Notes: generated by a model from the letters alone, not told the origin. A stretch of 64,000 nucleotides of DNA from Paenibacillus sabinae T27 (GCF_000612505.1 NZ_CP004078.1:4287279-4351278); one strand, 5' to 3'. Shown: positions 1-6,462, numbered from the stretch's first letter. Translations and numbers: made by a program.

Positions 1-147
1 CTCAACCTCATCCAATTTCGGATACATCTTCAGAGGCCTTGTATTATAGGCCGCAAAAGCCGGAACAGTAGCCTGGGTTATGAAAATAATCATCATCCAA
101 ACGCAAATCATCCATCGCATCAATTGTTTATAGTTGTTATTTTTCAT
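1..147 (-). CDS. secreted protein, N-terminal part only
   Basis: The gene runs off the left edge of the window, so only the first 49 codons are visible. The start ATG at 147-145 follows a good ribosome binding site (AAAGGGGA, about 5 bases away). Residues 1-33 look like a Sec signal peptide: a short Lys/Asn-rich start, a hydrophobic core (MIIFITQA) and a likely cleavage after AFA. The mature part visible (YNTRPLKMYPKLDEVE) gives no family. It lies beyond the last recognisable attC site of the cassette array, and I cannot tell whether it belongs to the array. Confidence 0.6.
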   Translation of the reverse strand, partial: MKNNNYKQLMRWMICVWMMIIFITQATVPAFAAYNTRPLKMYPKLDEVE

Positions 148-254
148 AAAGTCCCCTTTTCCTTCCCGTCATCCACAACCAATTAATCGATTTACTTATA
201 TAATAATATATCTATCTATATCAAAAGAACTAAATAAATAATCATTTAAGCATG

Positions 255-286
255 TTTCGTTATATTTAAATATATTTCGTTATATT
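255..286. promoter_or_regulatory. paired direct repeat upstream of the secreted protein gene
   Basis: The 12-mer TTTCGTTATATT occurs at 255-266 and again at 275-286, exactly 20 bp apart (about two helical turns), in AT-rich DNA about 110-140 bp upstream of the minus-strand gene starting at 147. This is a plausible binding site for a dimeric regulator. No regulator is identified. Confidence 0.35.
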
Positions 287-387
287 ACAACATTATACGT
301 CACTAACTCCGAATAACAATCAGAGTTTAACGTGTAAATTCAACAATTTTATTACAGAGTGACTTTCTATGAAAGTATTACGTAATG

Positions 388-683
388 TTACATGACACAA
401 AAATTCCATAGGTTAAGAAGCAATTTAAAACGAAGGTAGTACTGGAGGGTCTTATAGGAAGAGTAGACGGTCAACGAGATTCCCGCCAAATATGAAATGA
501 GTTCCGTGATAATTAGCCGGTGGAACGCCGGTTTTCTGAGCCGGGCGTCCATAGTGTTCGAGAAAGGGGAGAGTGAAGCGGACAAGATGAGAAAGGAGTG
601 CGAAGCAAGCAGGAACGCCTGGAAAGCTGGTCGGTCAACTTACCGTTGAAGTCGGCTGGCTAAAGTTTTAAGAAGTTGCTCAT
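388..683 (-). pseudogene. decayed gene of a possible seventh cassette
   Basis: A very good ribosome binding site (AAAAGGAGA) precedes an ATG at 683, but the frame stops after seven codons (MSNFLKL, stop at 660-662). Two other frames then stay open in succession. The last (588-388) contains 'RKPAFHRLIITELISYLAGIS', faintly like the start of an MFS transporter. The arrangement suggests a gene broken by frameshifts. It sits directly downstream, in the reading direction, of the attC at 714-878, where a seventh cassette should begin (core GTTAGGT). No matching attC was found further left, so this cassette may be truncated. The rest of 148-387 is AT-rich and shows no gene. Confidence 0.3.
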
Positions 684-713
684 TTTTAATCTCCTTTTAT
701 TTGCTGTGATTTC

Positions 714-878
714 ACCTAACGTTCATGTATTCCTGAACCCGAGAAGCCTAAGCCAGCTTTAGCAGGCGGGTCCGACGGACTTGGCTTCGCAAGGTTGTCT
801 GCCTGACTCCACTTCTTCGAACTCCCTCGGGCAGACCAAGGAGCCGTCAGGCTCCGCCGCAGGAATACGGTGTTAGAT
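714..878 (-). repeat. attC-like site 1 (cassette 6)
   Basis: This 165 bp site has the cores ACCTAAC (714-720) and GTTAGAT (872-878). The outer arms GTATTCCTG (727-735) and CAGGAATAC (860-868) pair perfectly. Three inner hairpins follow: GAAGCCTAAG with CTTGGCTTC, TTGTCTGCC with GGCAGACCAA, and GGAGCC with GGCTCC. Confidence 0.8.
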
Positions 879-911
879 GATGTGGATACCTTCTTCGAGC
901 TTACTTACAAA

Positions 912-1592
912 TTAAGGTTTGTTGGCTTTCCATATGTATTTATAATCTTTCAATCCAAGTTTTCCGTTTATAATATTCTGTTGAACCCTTAATTCTAATT
1001 CCTTCTTTAGTTCAGGCGTAGTATATTCGGGATTTCCGGGTATTCCTGAAATAAACTTAGCAAATTCAATCTCATCAGGGAAAAAGATAATCGCACTATT
1101 AAATTCTTCAATTTCAATGTTTATATATCCATTACTGTTTAATCTGTTTTTAACTGTTTGCAATGCGCCTGAGTGAATTCCGAATACAGTGCCTCCAGAA
1201 AAAAGTATTCTACTATGATTTAATATAGATGTTGGCCCTCTTCTGTCATAAATTAAATCAAATTGTTCATCATTAAAAGGTAAGTCAGTCTTGGTGCTAG
1301 CGCATACAATTCTTACATTATTCACTTTACTTTCTTCTAAAATTGACTCAGCAATCTTAATCATTTCAACTGAGTTGTCAAATCCTATTATCGATTTAGC
1401 ATGTCTCGACATCTTTAGTGTAAAATCCCCATGTCCGCACCCAGCATCTAAGACTGAATTGAAATTAGGTAACATACCCATTAGTCTTTCTTCAAATATC
1501 TGCTCCGCTGAAATTCCCTCAATGGTAAATACAGCATTGCTTTTATATCCGCCATTTCTTCTAGCGATCATGTCATACCATTCGACTCCCAT
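912..1592 (-). CDS. class I SAM-dependent methyltransferase (cassette 6)
   Basis: This is a 226-residue protein. The SAM-binding motif I is clear at about residues 47-55 (VLDAGCGHGDF) and is followed by the acidic strand end 'GFDNS' and by 'FDLIYDRRGP', where the post-I and motif IV region is expected. The substrate cannot be told; small-molecule or nucleoside-type acceptors are possible. The start follows GGAGG with 8-9 bases spacing. The gene fills the cassette between the attC sites at 1647-1807 and 714-878 and is clearly AT-rich. No promoter of its own is obvious, so it may depend on transcription through the array. Confidence 0.75.
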   Translation of the reverse strand: MGVEWYDMIARRNGGYKSNAVFTIEGISAEQIFEERLMGMLPNFNSVLDAGCGHGDFTLKMSRHAKSIIGFDNSVEMIKIAESILEESKVNNVRIVCASTKTDLPFNDEQFDLIYDRRGPTSILNHSRILFSGGTVFGIHSGALQTVKNRLNSNGYINIEIEEFNSAIIFFPDEIEFAKFISGIPGNPEYTTPELKKELELRVQQNIINGKLGLKDYKYIWKANKP

Positions 1593-1646
1593 GAATTAAC
1601 CTCCGAGAATAAGTGTTTTAGTTTTTATTATTGTTGCAGCCATTTC

Positions 1647-1807
1647 CTCTAACGTTTCCGCATTCACGAACCCGAGAGGCTTAAGTGAGCGCCAGCGAGC
1701 GGGTCGCCAGACTTAGCCTCGCAGGGTTGTCTACCTGCCAATTTCTTCTTTGAAATCTCTTCCGCAGACCCAGGGCGTTAGCCCGCAGCGTGAATGCTGT
1801 GTTATAA
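1647..1807 (-). repeat. attC-like site 2 (cassette 5)
   Basis: This 161 bp site has the cores CTCTAAC (1647-1653) and GTTATAA (1801-1807). The outer arms GCATTCACG and CGTGAATGC pair perfectly. The inner hairpins are GAGGCTTAAGT with ACTTAGCCTC (one bulge), a weaker TGTCTACC with CGCAGACC, and GGGC-GTTA-GCCC. Confidence 0.8.
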
Positions 1808-1929
1808 GATGTCTCCGTCTTCGAAGCATCCCCTTTAAGTTATGTTGTTTGATAAATATGATTCTATTCCATTCGCGAGGTAAAAACAGTCACAGATCTG
1901 GAACCTTACATACTCTATAGTCTTTAGTC

Positions 1930-2056
1930 TTAATGTTTCTTTAATATAGGTATTACTCCGATCGTTATTAGCCTTACTTCTTCTAAAATTTTTGATACAT
2001 CAATTTTCTTTAGTTCATGTTCATCAATTTAAAATAGATGGATAACCAATCTTTTA
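1930..2056 (-). pseudogene. frameshifted remnant in cassette 5
   Basis: Downstream of the small gene at 2054-2215 a protein-like frame can be read without a start codon: KIKDWLSIYFK, then after a one-base shift near 2025-2030 DEHELKKIDVSK and onward to a stop at 1930. The composition looks like real protein and the two pieces join naturally. Both are short and the frameshift is inferred. No family is recognised. The remainder of the cassette (1808-1929) shows nothing. Confidence 0.25.
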
Positions 2057-2215
2057 TTTTTCTAAAATTACCAATGAATATACAGCATTATTACCACCAC
2101 CGCCACCCATCGCACTTTGACTAACTAATTTCCATCCGGTATTTAACAATTCATTTAATTCCTCTAAGTTATTTTTCTTCTCAGTTAAGAAATAGACTAC
2201 TATTGCTTTTTGCAT
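2054..2215 (-). CDS. 53-residue cassette protein, possibly DUF4177-like (cassette 5)
   Basis: This small gene starts at ATG 2215-2213 after GAAGGA. It begins MQKAIVVYFLTEKKNN and continues with 'ELNELLNTGWKLVSQS', a Gly-rich turn (GGGGG), and 'AVYSLVILEK' at the end. The pattern 'LNELLNxGWKxVS ... YSLVILEK' resembles small bacterial proteins such as the DUF4177 type, which have no known role. The alternating hydrophobic strand, helix and strand pattern, together with the ribosome binding site, makes it a credible gene. It is the only intact gene in this cassette. Confidence 0.6.
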   Translation of the reverse strand: MQKAIVVYFLTEKKNNLEELNELLNTGWKLVSQSAMGGGGGNNAVYSLVILEK

Positions 2216-2262
2216 TTTTGCACTTCCTTCTTCTTTATAGTTTTACTCATAACAAGGATTTC

Positions 2263-2420
2263 TTATAACGTTATTGTATTCACGAACCCGAGAGGCTTAA
2301 AGGAGCGTAGCGACTGGGTCGAAGACTTAGCCTCGCAGGAGTTGTCTGCCTGAATCCACTTCTCCGTATTATCTTCAACAGACCAAGGGGGTAGCCCGCA
2401 GCGTGAATGTTGTGTTATAC
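2263..2420 (-). repeat. attC-like site 3 (cassette 4)
   Basis: This 158 bp site has the cores TTATAAC (2263-2269) and GTTATAC (2414-2420). The outer arms are GTATTCACG and CGTGAATGT, with one mismatch or wobble. The inner hairpins are GAGGCTTAA with CTTAGCCTC, TTGTCTGCC against ACAGACCAA, and a short GGGGGTAGCCC. It is the least perfect copy. Confidence 0.75.
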
Positions 2421-2455
2421 GAAGACTTGCTCTTCATCGAAAAACCTCACTAAAC

Positions 2456-2914
2456 CTATTCGAATGTACTTTCGAAAAAGGGCCCTTCAATATCATTTAT
2501 ATAGTTTTCAATAATCTTTCTCATTGGTTGAGGAAGAAGGTTATGTCGGTCCATCTCATTTATGGGTATCCAATAAAATTCTAAATGGCTCTCTTTTGAT
2601 TCTGGATTCTTTCTATAATCTGCGTTTTCTAATTTAGTAATAAAAACATGATTTATCTCTTGATGATATGTTCCTTCATCTTCGTGTTCAGCTTCTACTG
2701 CTCCTATGTACGGCCCGACTTCACTTATTAAACCAAGTTCTTCATTTATCTCTCTATACAAAGAGGTTCTAATACTTTCATGAAACTCAACATGTCCTCC
2801 TGGTAAAAATGTGTTATCCATTCCTATGCAATGGGCAACTAAAAGATGGTTATCGGTTAATATGACTCCTCGAGCCAGCACGTGGTACTTTTGTGGTTGT
2901 TCTTGCTTTATCAT
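2456..2914 (-). CDS. Nudix hydrolase (cassette 4)
   Basis: This is a 152-residue protein with an intact Nudix box at about residues 39-61: GGHVEF-E with seven residues to REINEELGL, which fits Gx5Ex7REUxEExGU. Nudix enzymes hydrolyse nucleoside diphosphates linked to another moiety, using Mg2+ held by the REUxEE helix. The start region (YHVLARGVILTDNHLLVAHC) is the usual first strand pair. The substrate is not predictable. The start follows AGAAGGAG. It is a single-gene cassette between the attC sites at 2967-3128 and 2263-2420 and is AT-rich. Confidence 0.85.
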   Translation of the reverse strand: MIKQEQPQKYHVLARGVILTDNHLLVAHCIGMDNTFLPGGHVEFHESIRTSLYREINEELGLISEVGPYIGAVEAEHEDEGTYHQEINHVFITKLENADYRKNPESKESHLEFYWIPINEMDRHNLLPQPMRKIIENYINDIEGPFFESTFE

Positions 2915-2966
2915 TTTGAAGTCTCCTTCTAAAATTGTTGGTTTTTAATAGGGTTAGCAAGTTTTC

Positions 2967-3128
2967 GTATAACGTTGTTGCATTCCCGAATCCGAAAGGC
3001 TTAAAGGACGAATGCGACTGGGTGGCTTGCCACTTAGCCTTGCAGGGTTGTCGCCTGAATTTGCTTGCCTGTTATAACTTCTGGCGACCAAGGGCCGTAA
3101 GGCCCGCCGCGGGAATGCGGTGTTATCT
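2967..3128 (-). repeat. attC-like site 4 (cassette 3)
   Basis: This 162 bp site has the cores GTATAAC (2967-2973) and GTTATCT (3122-3128). The outer arms GCATTCCCG and CGGGAATGC pair perfectly. The inner hairpins are AAGGCTTAA with CTTAGCCTT, TTGTCGCC with GGCGACCAA, and GGGCCGTAAGGCCC. Confidence 0.8.
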
Positions 3129-3230
3129 GATGGATCGGCCCCACTTCCTCGAATTGAGACAGGACGTCGACCCACATAATCTTTATTGTATTGTAAGTCT
3201 CCAATATTTATTGAGTTTTATATAGTTTTT

Positions 3231-3884
3231 CTATTTTCTTGCTGTCACAAGGATCGCTACTATTCTATGTTTATTTCCATATGTATCCTTAAATTCATAT
3301 ACTTTGTCCTTTAATACAACATCACTAAACTTGCGAAACATCCCACACAACTCTTCGCGTGTCGTATAGTAATGTGGTATATTCTCTTCTCCTGGTCTTC
3401 CTCCTAAAAATGTGTTCGGTGCAATTTCATCGCCAATCCCATAACTTGGATCTTCTGTAGTTACAAAATCCGTTACAACTATTCCATCATTTTTAAGTAT
3501 TCGATATATCTCATTGATTCCTTTTTGAATTTCTTCCCGAACACCATGACCTTGAACCCAAATACATAATACTCCATCAAATATATTATCTTCTAATGTC
3601 ATTGAGTACATATTCTGTATACTATATTCCGCATTAGATTTCTCTGATCGTTCTAATAATTCCTTAGTTATTTCTATTCCTGTTTCTGAGATATCACATG
3701 CATGTACATTGAATCCTTTATCTACCAAATAATACGTATGTCGTCCTGTCCCACATCCTAAATCTAAAATTTTCTTGCATTTATTTTCTAAGAATACGTT
3801 AGCAGCCTCTACAACCGAGTCTAGAACATCAATTTGTACTTTCCCTTGTTCCACATAAATTTTTTCCCAACTGCCGTTATTCAT
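3231..3884 (-). CDS. class I SAM-dependent methyltransferase (cassette 3)
   Basis: This is a 217-residue protein. Motif I is ILDLGCGTGRHT at about residues 39-50, followed by 'VHACDIS' (acidic residue that binds the SAM ribose) and 'FDGVLCIWVQGHGV' as the motif IV region. It reads as a Methyltransf_25/11-type enzyme. The acceptor is unknown. The start follows GGAGACAAGG. It differs clearly from the methyltransferase at 912-1592, so the two are independent acquisitions rather than copies. It is a single-gene AT-rich cassette. Confidence 0.8.
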   Translation of the reverse strand: MNNGSWEKIYVEQGKVQIDVLDSVVEAANVFLENKCKKILDLGCGTGRHTYYLVDKGFNVHACDISETGIEITKELLERSEKSNAEYSIQNMYSMTLEDNIFDGVLCIWVQGHGVREEIQKGINEIYRILKNDGIVVTDFVTTEDPSYGIGDEIAPNTFLGGRPGEENIPHYYTTREELCGMFRKFSDVVLKDKVYEFKDTYGNKHRIVAILVTARK

Positions 3885-4010
3885 TATTTCCTTGTCTCCT
3901 CTCTATTTTGGGAAATGTCGTTACAATGAGGTTTGCGATTTTCTATTTACTTCAAGCAACACGATGTTGCGAATGAATTACCTTCAAGTCATCATTGGGG
4001 CCGATCTTTC

Positions 4011-4171
4011 AGATAACGTTATTGTATTCACGACGCCTTACCGACTTAAGCCCCATAGGGTGGCCGCGACGCGGTTAGTCGGTGCAGGTTTGTCTGCTGA
4101 ATATGCTTCCCCGAATTGCCTCGGGCAGACCGAGGCTCCGTAAGAGCCGAAGCGGGAATACGGTGTTATGT
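4011..4171 (-). repeat. attC-like site 5 (cassette 2)
   Basis: This 161 bp site has the cores AGATAAC (4011-4017) and GTTATGT (4165-4171). The outer arms are GTATTCACG and CGGGAATAC (one mismatch). The inner hairpins are ACCGACTTAA with TTAGTCGGT, TGTCTGC with GGCAGACC, and GGCTC-CGTAA-GAGCC. The first inner hairpin has a different sequence from sites 1-4 but still pairs. Confidence 0.8.
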
Positions 4172-4219
4172 GATGCCCCTCACTTCTTCGAGTAAGCTTC
4201 CAAGTCGCCTTTAATCTTG

Positions 4220-4573
4220 TCAGTCTACTTCTGTCTTGATCTTAATTTGTATATAGTTTTTTGTTATTTGTTGTGTTGAGACTGTAGTCTCGTAATTGTC
4301 TTTAATGAATTTGAATCCTGATCCTATTTGTTCTTCGTATTTCCAGCCTTTGCCTTTCATATAATCCTTTAGATTTTCATATCCGTTGCCCTTTATATTC
4401 TTTGCCATGAATGTTGCATAATTTTGATTTTCATCTGTCTTTATCATGTCTTTATCGGTTGTTTGTAGTTTAATTATTCCCCAGAGGTTACTTGCTCCAT
4501 ATCTACTAACTGGTAAAAATATTAACACCATAACGATCAAAGTTGATATGAAAAGTAATTTCCCTTGCTTCAA
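4220..4573 (-). CDS. small membrane-anchored protein of unknown function (cassette 2)
   Basis: This is a 117-residue protein with one N-terminal membrane segment (about residues 6-22, LLFISTLIVMVLIFLPV) and a soluble, probably extracellular, Lys-rich domain (ENLKDYMKGKGWKYEEQIGSG). The start is TTG at 4573, preceded by a weak GTAGGTGA site. No family is recognised. The second half, with alternating strands ending KNYIQIKIKTEVD, looks like a small alpha/beta domain. It is a single-gene AT-rich cassette. Confidence 0.6.
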   Translation of the reverse strand: MKQGKLLFISTLIVMVLIFLPVSRYGASNLWGIIKLQTTDKDMIKTDENQNYATFMAKNIKGNGYENLKDYMKGKGWKYEEQIGSGFKFIKDNYETTVSTQQITKNYIQIKIKTEVD

Positions 4574-4616
4574 TGTTTCACCTACTCACTGTTTTCATAT
4601 GTCTTTAAGGGGTTTC

Positions 4617-4797
4617 ACATAACGTTTCCGTGTTCACGACGTCCATTCACCCTAAGCTGCCAGCGTCGTGCGTCGAGCACGATCTCGGCCGGCCGCGATG
4701 CGGTTGGGTGAATGGATGTGTCCCGGCAACTACATCTTCGACTTATATGCCGGGACCGAGGCGGCTTGTCCGCCGAAGCGTGAACACATTGTTATCT
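4617..4797 (-). repeat. attC-like site 6 (cassette 1)
   Basis: At 181 bp this is the longest site. The cores are ACATAAC (4617-4623) and GTTATCT (4791-4797). The outer arms CGTGTTCACG and CGTGAACAC pair perfectly. The inner hairpins are CCATTCACCCTAA with TTGGGTGAATGG, GTCCCGGCA with TGCCGGGAC, and GGCGG-CTTGT-CCGCC. All stems differ in sequence from the other sites while keeping the same layout. Confidence 0.8.
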
Positions 4798-4850
4798 GAT
4801 GCCAGCAACTTCTAAGAGTTACCCTTAAAATCGCTTTATTCATGCTTTAT

Positions 4851-5120
4851 TTATTTGTTTATTGGCGACTTTTCCTTTTCCCATTCTGTAGGCCCTTCAT
4901 TAGAAGGTATGAATCTCCTCCAATAGTCACCGGTTTGTTGATCAAATATTATGATATTGTTTTCGTTTACATTTATCATTTGATATCGATTGCCATTTTG
5001 GTCTTTACTGTCGTTCTGATTTGATTCTCCTTTAAAAGATATACCTAATAGAAAGCCAAATATTCCAGAAATGAGAACTAGCGTCAAAATAGAGACTGCG
5101 ATAATTGTCTTGTTTTTCAT
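4851..5120 (-). CDS. small membrane-anchored protein (cassette 1, first in the array)
   Basis: The preferred start is ATG 5120-5118 after GAGAGGAA, giving 89 residues: a Lys-rich start, one membrane segment (about residues 5-27), then a hydrophilic domain with 'IIIFDQQTGDYWRRF' and 'NEGPTEWEKEKSP'. Such short anchored proteins with a 'TGxYW' strand occur in bacilli without known role. The same frame is open upstream to an ATG at 5192 that lies in the attI-like site and has its own AAAGGG site, so a longer form of 113 residues fused to attI sequence is possible. Confidence 0.6.
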   Translation of the reverse strand: MKNKTIIAVSILTLVLISGIFGFLLGISFKGESNQNDSKDQNGNRYQMINVNENNIIIFDQQTGDYWRRFIPSNEGPTEWEKEKSPINK

Positions 5121-5165
5121 TATTCCTCTCCCTCGATTCACTAGAAAATCCATCTTGCTGGTTTC

Positions 5166-5233
5166 AGATAACGTCTTATCTCTGAACTTCATGTATCCCT
5201 TTAATCCGGGTTATCTCTGTACTTCGTGAATCC
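5166..5233 (-). other. attI-like insertion site with two direct repeats
   Basis: The core GTTATCT (minus strand, 5172-5166) marks the junction with the first cassette. Beside it lie two 23 bp direct repeats at 5176-5198 and 5211-5233 (20 of 23 identical), both starting TTATCTCTG on the plus strand. There is no long branched fold as in the attC sites. Direct repeats next to a single simple site are what attI1 shows as extra integrase binding sites. I infer attI from position and from the cassette-end rule. Confidence 0.6.
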
Positions 5234-5281
5234 AGCATTGGATTCTTTTTTCATGTACCACAAGACATCTTCTCCCAACAT
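5201..5281 (-). CDS. 26-codon leader frame running into attI
   Basis: An ATG at 5281-5279 is preceded by GGGGGAGGTGA, a near-perfect ribosome binding site. The frame (MLGEDVLWYMKKESNAGFTK and six more residues) ends in TAA at 5203-5201, inside the attI-like region. Right after the stop come AAAGGG and an ATG (5192) that opens in frame into cassette 1. Class 1 integrons carry a comparable short frame (ORF11) in attI1 that raises translation of the first cassette. The same role here is inference. Confidence 0.45.
   Translation of the reverse strand: MLGEDVLWYMKKESNAGFTKYRDNPD
5228..5251 (+). terminator. terminator-like hairpin beside attI
   Basis: GAATCCA and TGGATTC pair around a 4-base loop and are followed by six T on the plus strand. 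It would stop transcription moving rightward, from the array into the recombinase's antisense strand. Confidence 0.45.
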
Positions 5282-5303
5282 TCACCTCCCCCCCTATTCG
5301 TGC

Positions 5304-6422
5304 CTACATCCGATCTAGAGGACTCTGAATCCGCCGGATATCCTTTACACTTACATGGGTATACCGCTCTGTCGTACGAGAACTCTGATGGCCGAGCAGT
5401 TCCTGGATATAGCGCAGATCAATTCCATTTTCAAGCAGGTGGGTCGCAAAAGAATGCCGGAGCGCGTGGATGCCAACCTGTTTCATCACACCGGAGGCGG
5501 AGAGTGCCTTTTCGAATACTTTTTGCACGGAGCGTTCAGTCAGATGTCGGCCGGGAGTTTGTCCGGGGAATAACCAAGGTTCGGGTTTCTCCTGATCAAC
5601 ATATTTGCGGACCAGTTGGTAAGCGGAATCGGACAATAGAGTGATCCGGTCTTTTCTTCCCTTCCCTTGACGCACACGCAGCACTTGACGGGCATGATCA
5701 CAATCCTCAATCCGAAGCCGAACCACCTCGCTGACCCGCAGGCCGGACGAATAGGTCAGATATAGAATAGCTTGATGCTTCAGGTTGTCCACGGCCTTTA
5801 AAATGATCATCACCTCATCAAGTGATAGCACATTAGGAAGCTTATTCTCCTTTTTGGGCCGAATATATGAAGCTGTCTCTTTCAGGTTAAGAACATGCTT
5901 GGAATAGAATTTCAGTGCGCTAATCGCCTGGTTCACGTAGGCATGGGAGTACGCCCGCTTGAGCAAAGATAGAGCATACTGTTGAACACAAGATTCACCG
6001 GTTTGAGACTCTCGCTCCCTATGGTAAGCACAGAATCTCTTTACATGGGCACTATACGCCCGAATGGTCTTGCCACTGTATCCGCGGACAGTTAGTGCAT
6101 CCCGAAATCTATGTTCCATCTCTTCATTCCATAGATAAGAGCTCCGCTTGGCGGCAGCCACCGCCTGAACTTGTTTGTCCAGCCATTCTTGAATAAAAGG
6201 GCTATCCTCCACCAGACGCTGATCCACCTTCACCTCATCGCCGAAGCAAGCATTTAGCAGTTGTTCGACTTTAGCGATAGTGTAAGGGATCGTCCAAATG
6301 CCTTCGTCAGGTACCCACTTCCTACCGGGGATCGATTTTATCTTCAGAATGTCCTCTTTGCCGAATCTGTTGATTTGGATCCCGATCGTTCGCTCATCGC
6401 GTATGCCCAGTCGGATTTCCAT
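5304..6422 (-). CDS. tyrosine recombinase of the cassette array
   Basis: This 372-residue protein follows a strong site (GGAGGGAG). Residues 1-75 form an extra N-terminal domain with 'GRKWVPDEGIWTIP'. A SAM-like core-binding domain covers about 95-185 and the catalytic domain about 195-368. The active-site set is complete: R229 (SSGLRVSEV), the Lys of GKGRKDR (253-259), H319 and R322 (HALRHS), H345 (LLGH) and nucleophile Y354 (TERYTHV). The last residues (IQSPLDRM) resemble the end of IntI proteins (RSPLD). The stretch between the GKGRKDR hairpin and HALRHS (about 60 residues) shows no room for the IntI-specific insertion. It is therefore closer to XerC/XerD-like enzymes with an integron-like tail. 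Its position next to attI makes it the likely cassette integrase. Confidence 0.8.
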   Translation of the reverse strand: MEIRLGIRDERTIGIQINRFGKEDILKIKSIPGRKWVPDEGIWTIPYTIAKVEQLLNACFGDEVKVDQRLVEDSPFIQEWLDKQVQAVAAAKRSSYLWNEEMEHRFRDALTVRGYSGKTIRAYSAHVKRFCAYHRERESQTGESCVQQYALSLLKRAYSHAYVNQAISALKFYSKHVLNLKETASYIRPKKENKLPNVLSLDEVMIILKAVDNLKHQAILYLTYSSGLRVSEVVRLRIEDCDHARQVLRVRQGKGRKDRITLLSDSAYQLVRKYVDQEKPEPWLFPGQTPGRHLTERSVQKVFEKALSASGVMKQVGIHALRHSFATHLLENGIDLRYIQELLGHQSSRTTERYTHVSVKDIRRIQSPLDRM

Positions 6423-6462
6423 TTATTTCTCCCTCCAGTGTAACCTCATTTCAAGATATTGG

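Larger units (their letters stand above)
714..6422 (-). mobile_element. integron-like cassette array with recombinase
   Basis: The array has a tyrosine recombinase (5304-6422), an attI-like site (5166-5233) and six cassettes, all read on the minus strand. attC-like sites lie at 4617-4797, 4011-4171, 2967-3128, 2263-2420, 1647-1807 and 714-878. In reading order the cassettes start with GTTATCT, GTTATGT, GTTATCT, GTTATAC, GTTATAA and GTTAGAG. Their own attC sites begin with AGATAAC, ACATAAC, AGATAAC, GTATAAC, TTATAAC and ATCTAAC. The first five pairs are exact reverse complements and the sixth matches at 6 of 7. That is the known relation between the two ends of an integron cassette. Cassette genes are AT-rich compared with the chromosome to the right. 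The integrase has the same direction as the cassettes, unlike class 1 integrons. Whether the system is active is unknown. Confidence 0.8.

Noticed and set aside
2954..3225. Open frames across the attC site at 2967-3128 on both strands
   Set aside because: They run through the folded recombination site and have no start signals.
714..4797. The repeated sites read as a CRISPR array
   Set aside because: Repeats are 158-181 bp, folded and separated by whole genes; there are no short spacers and no cas genes.
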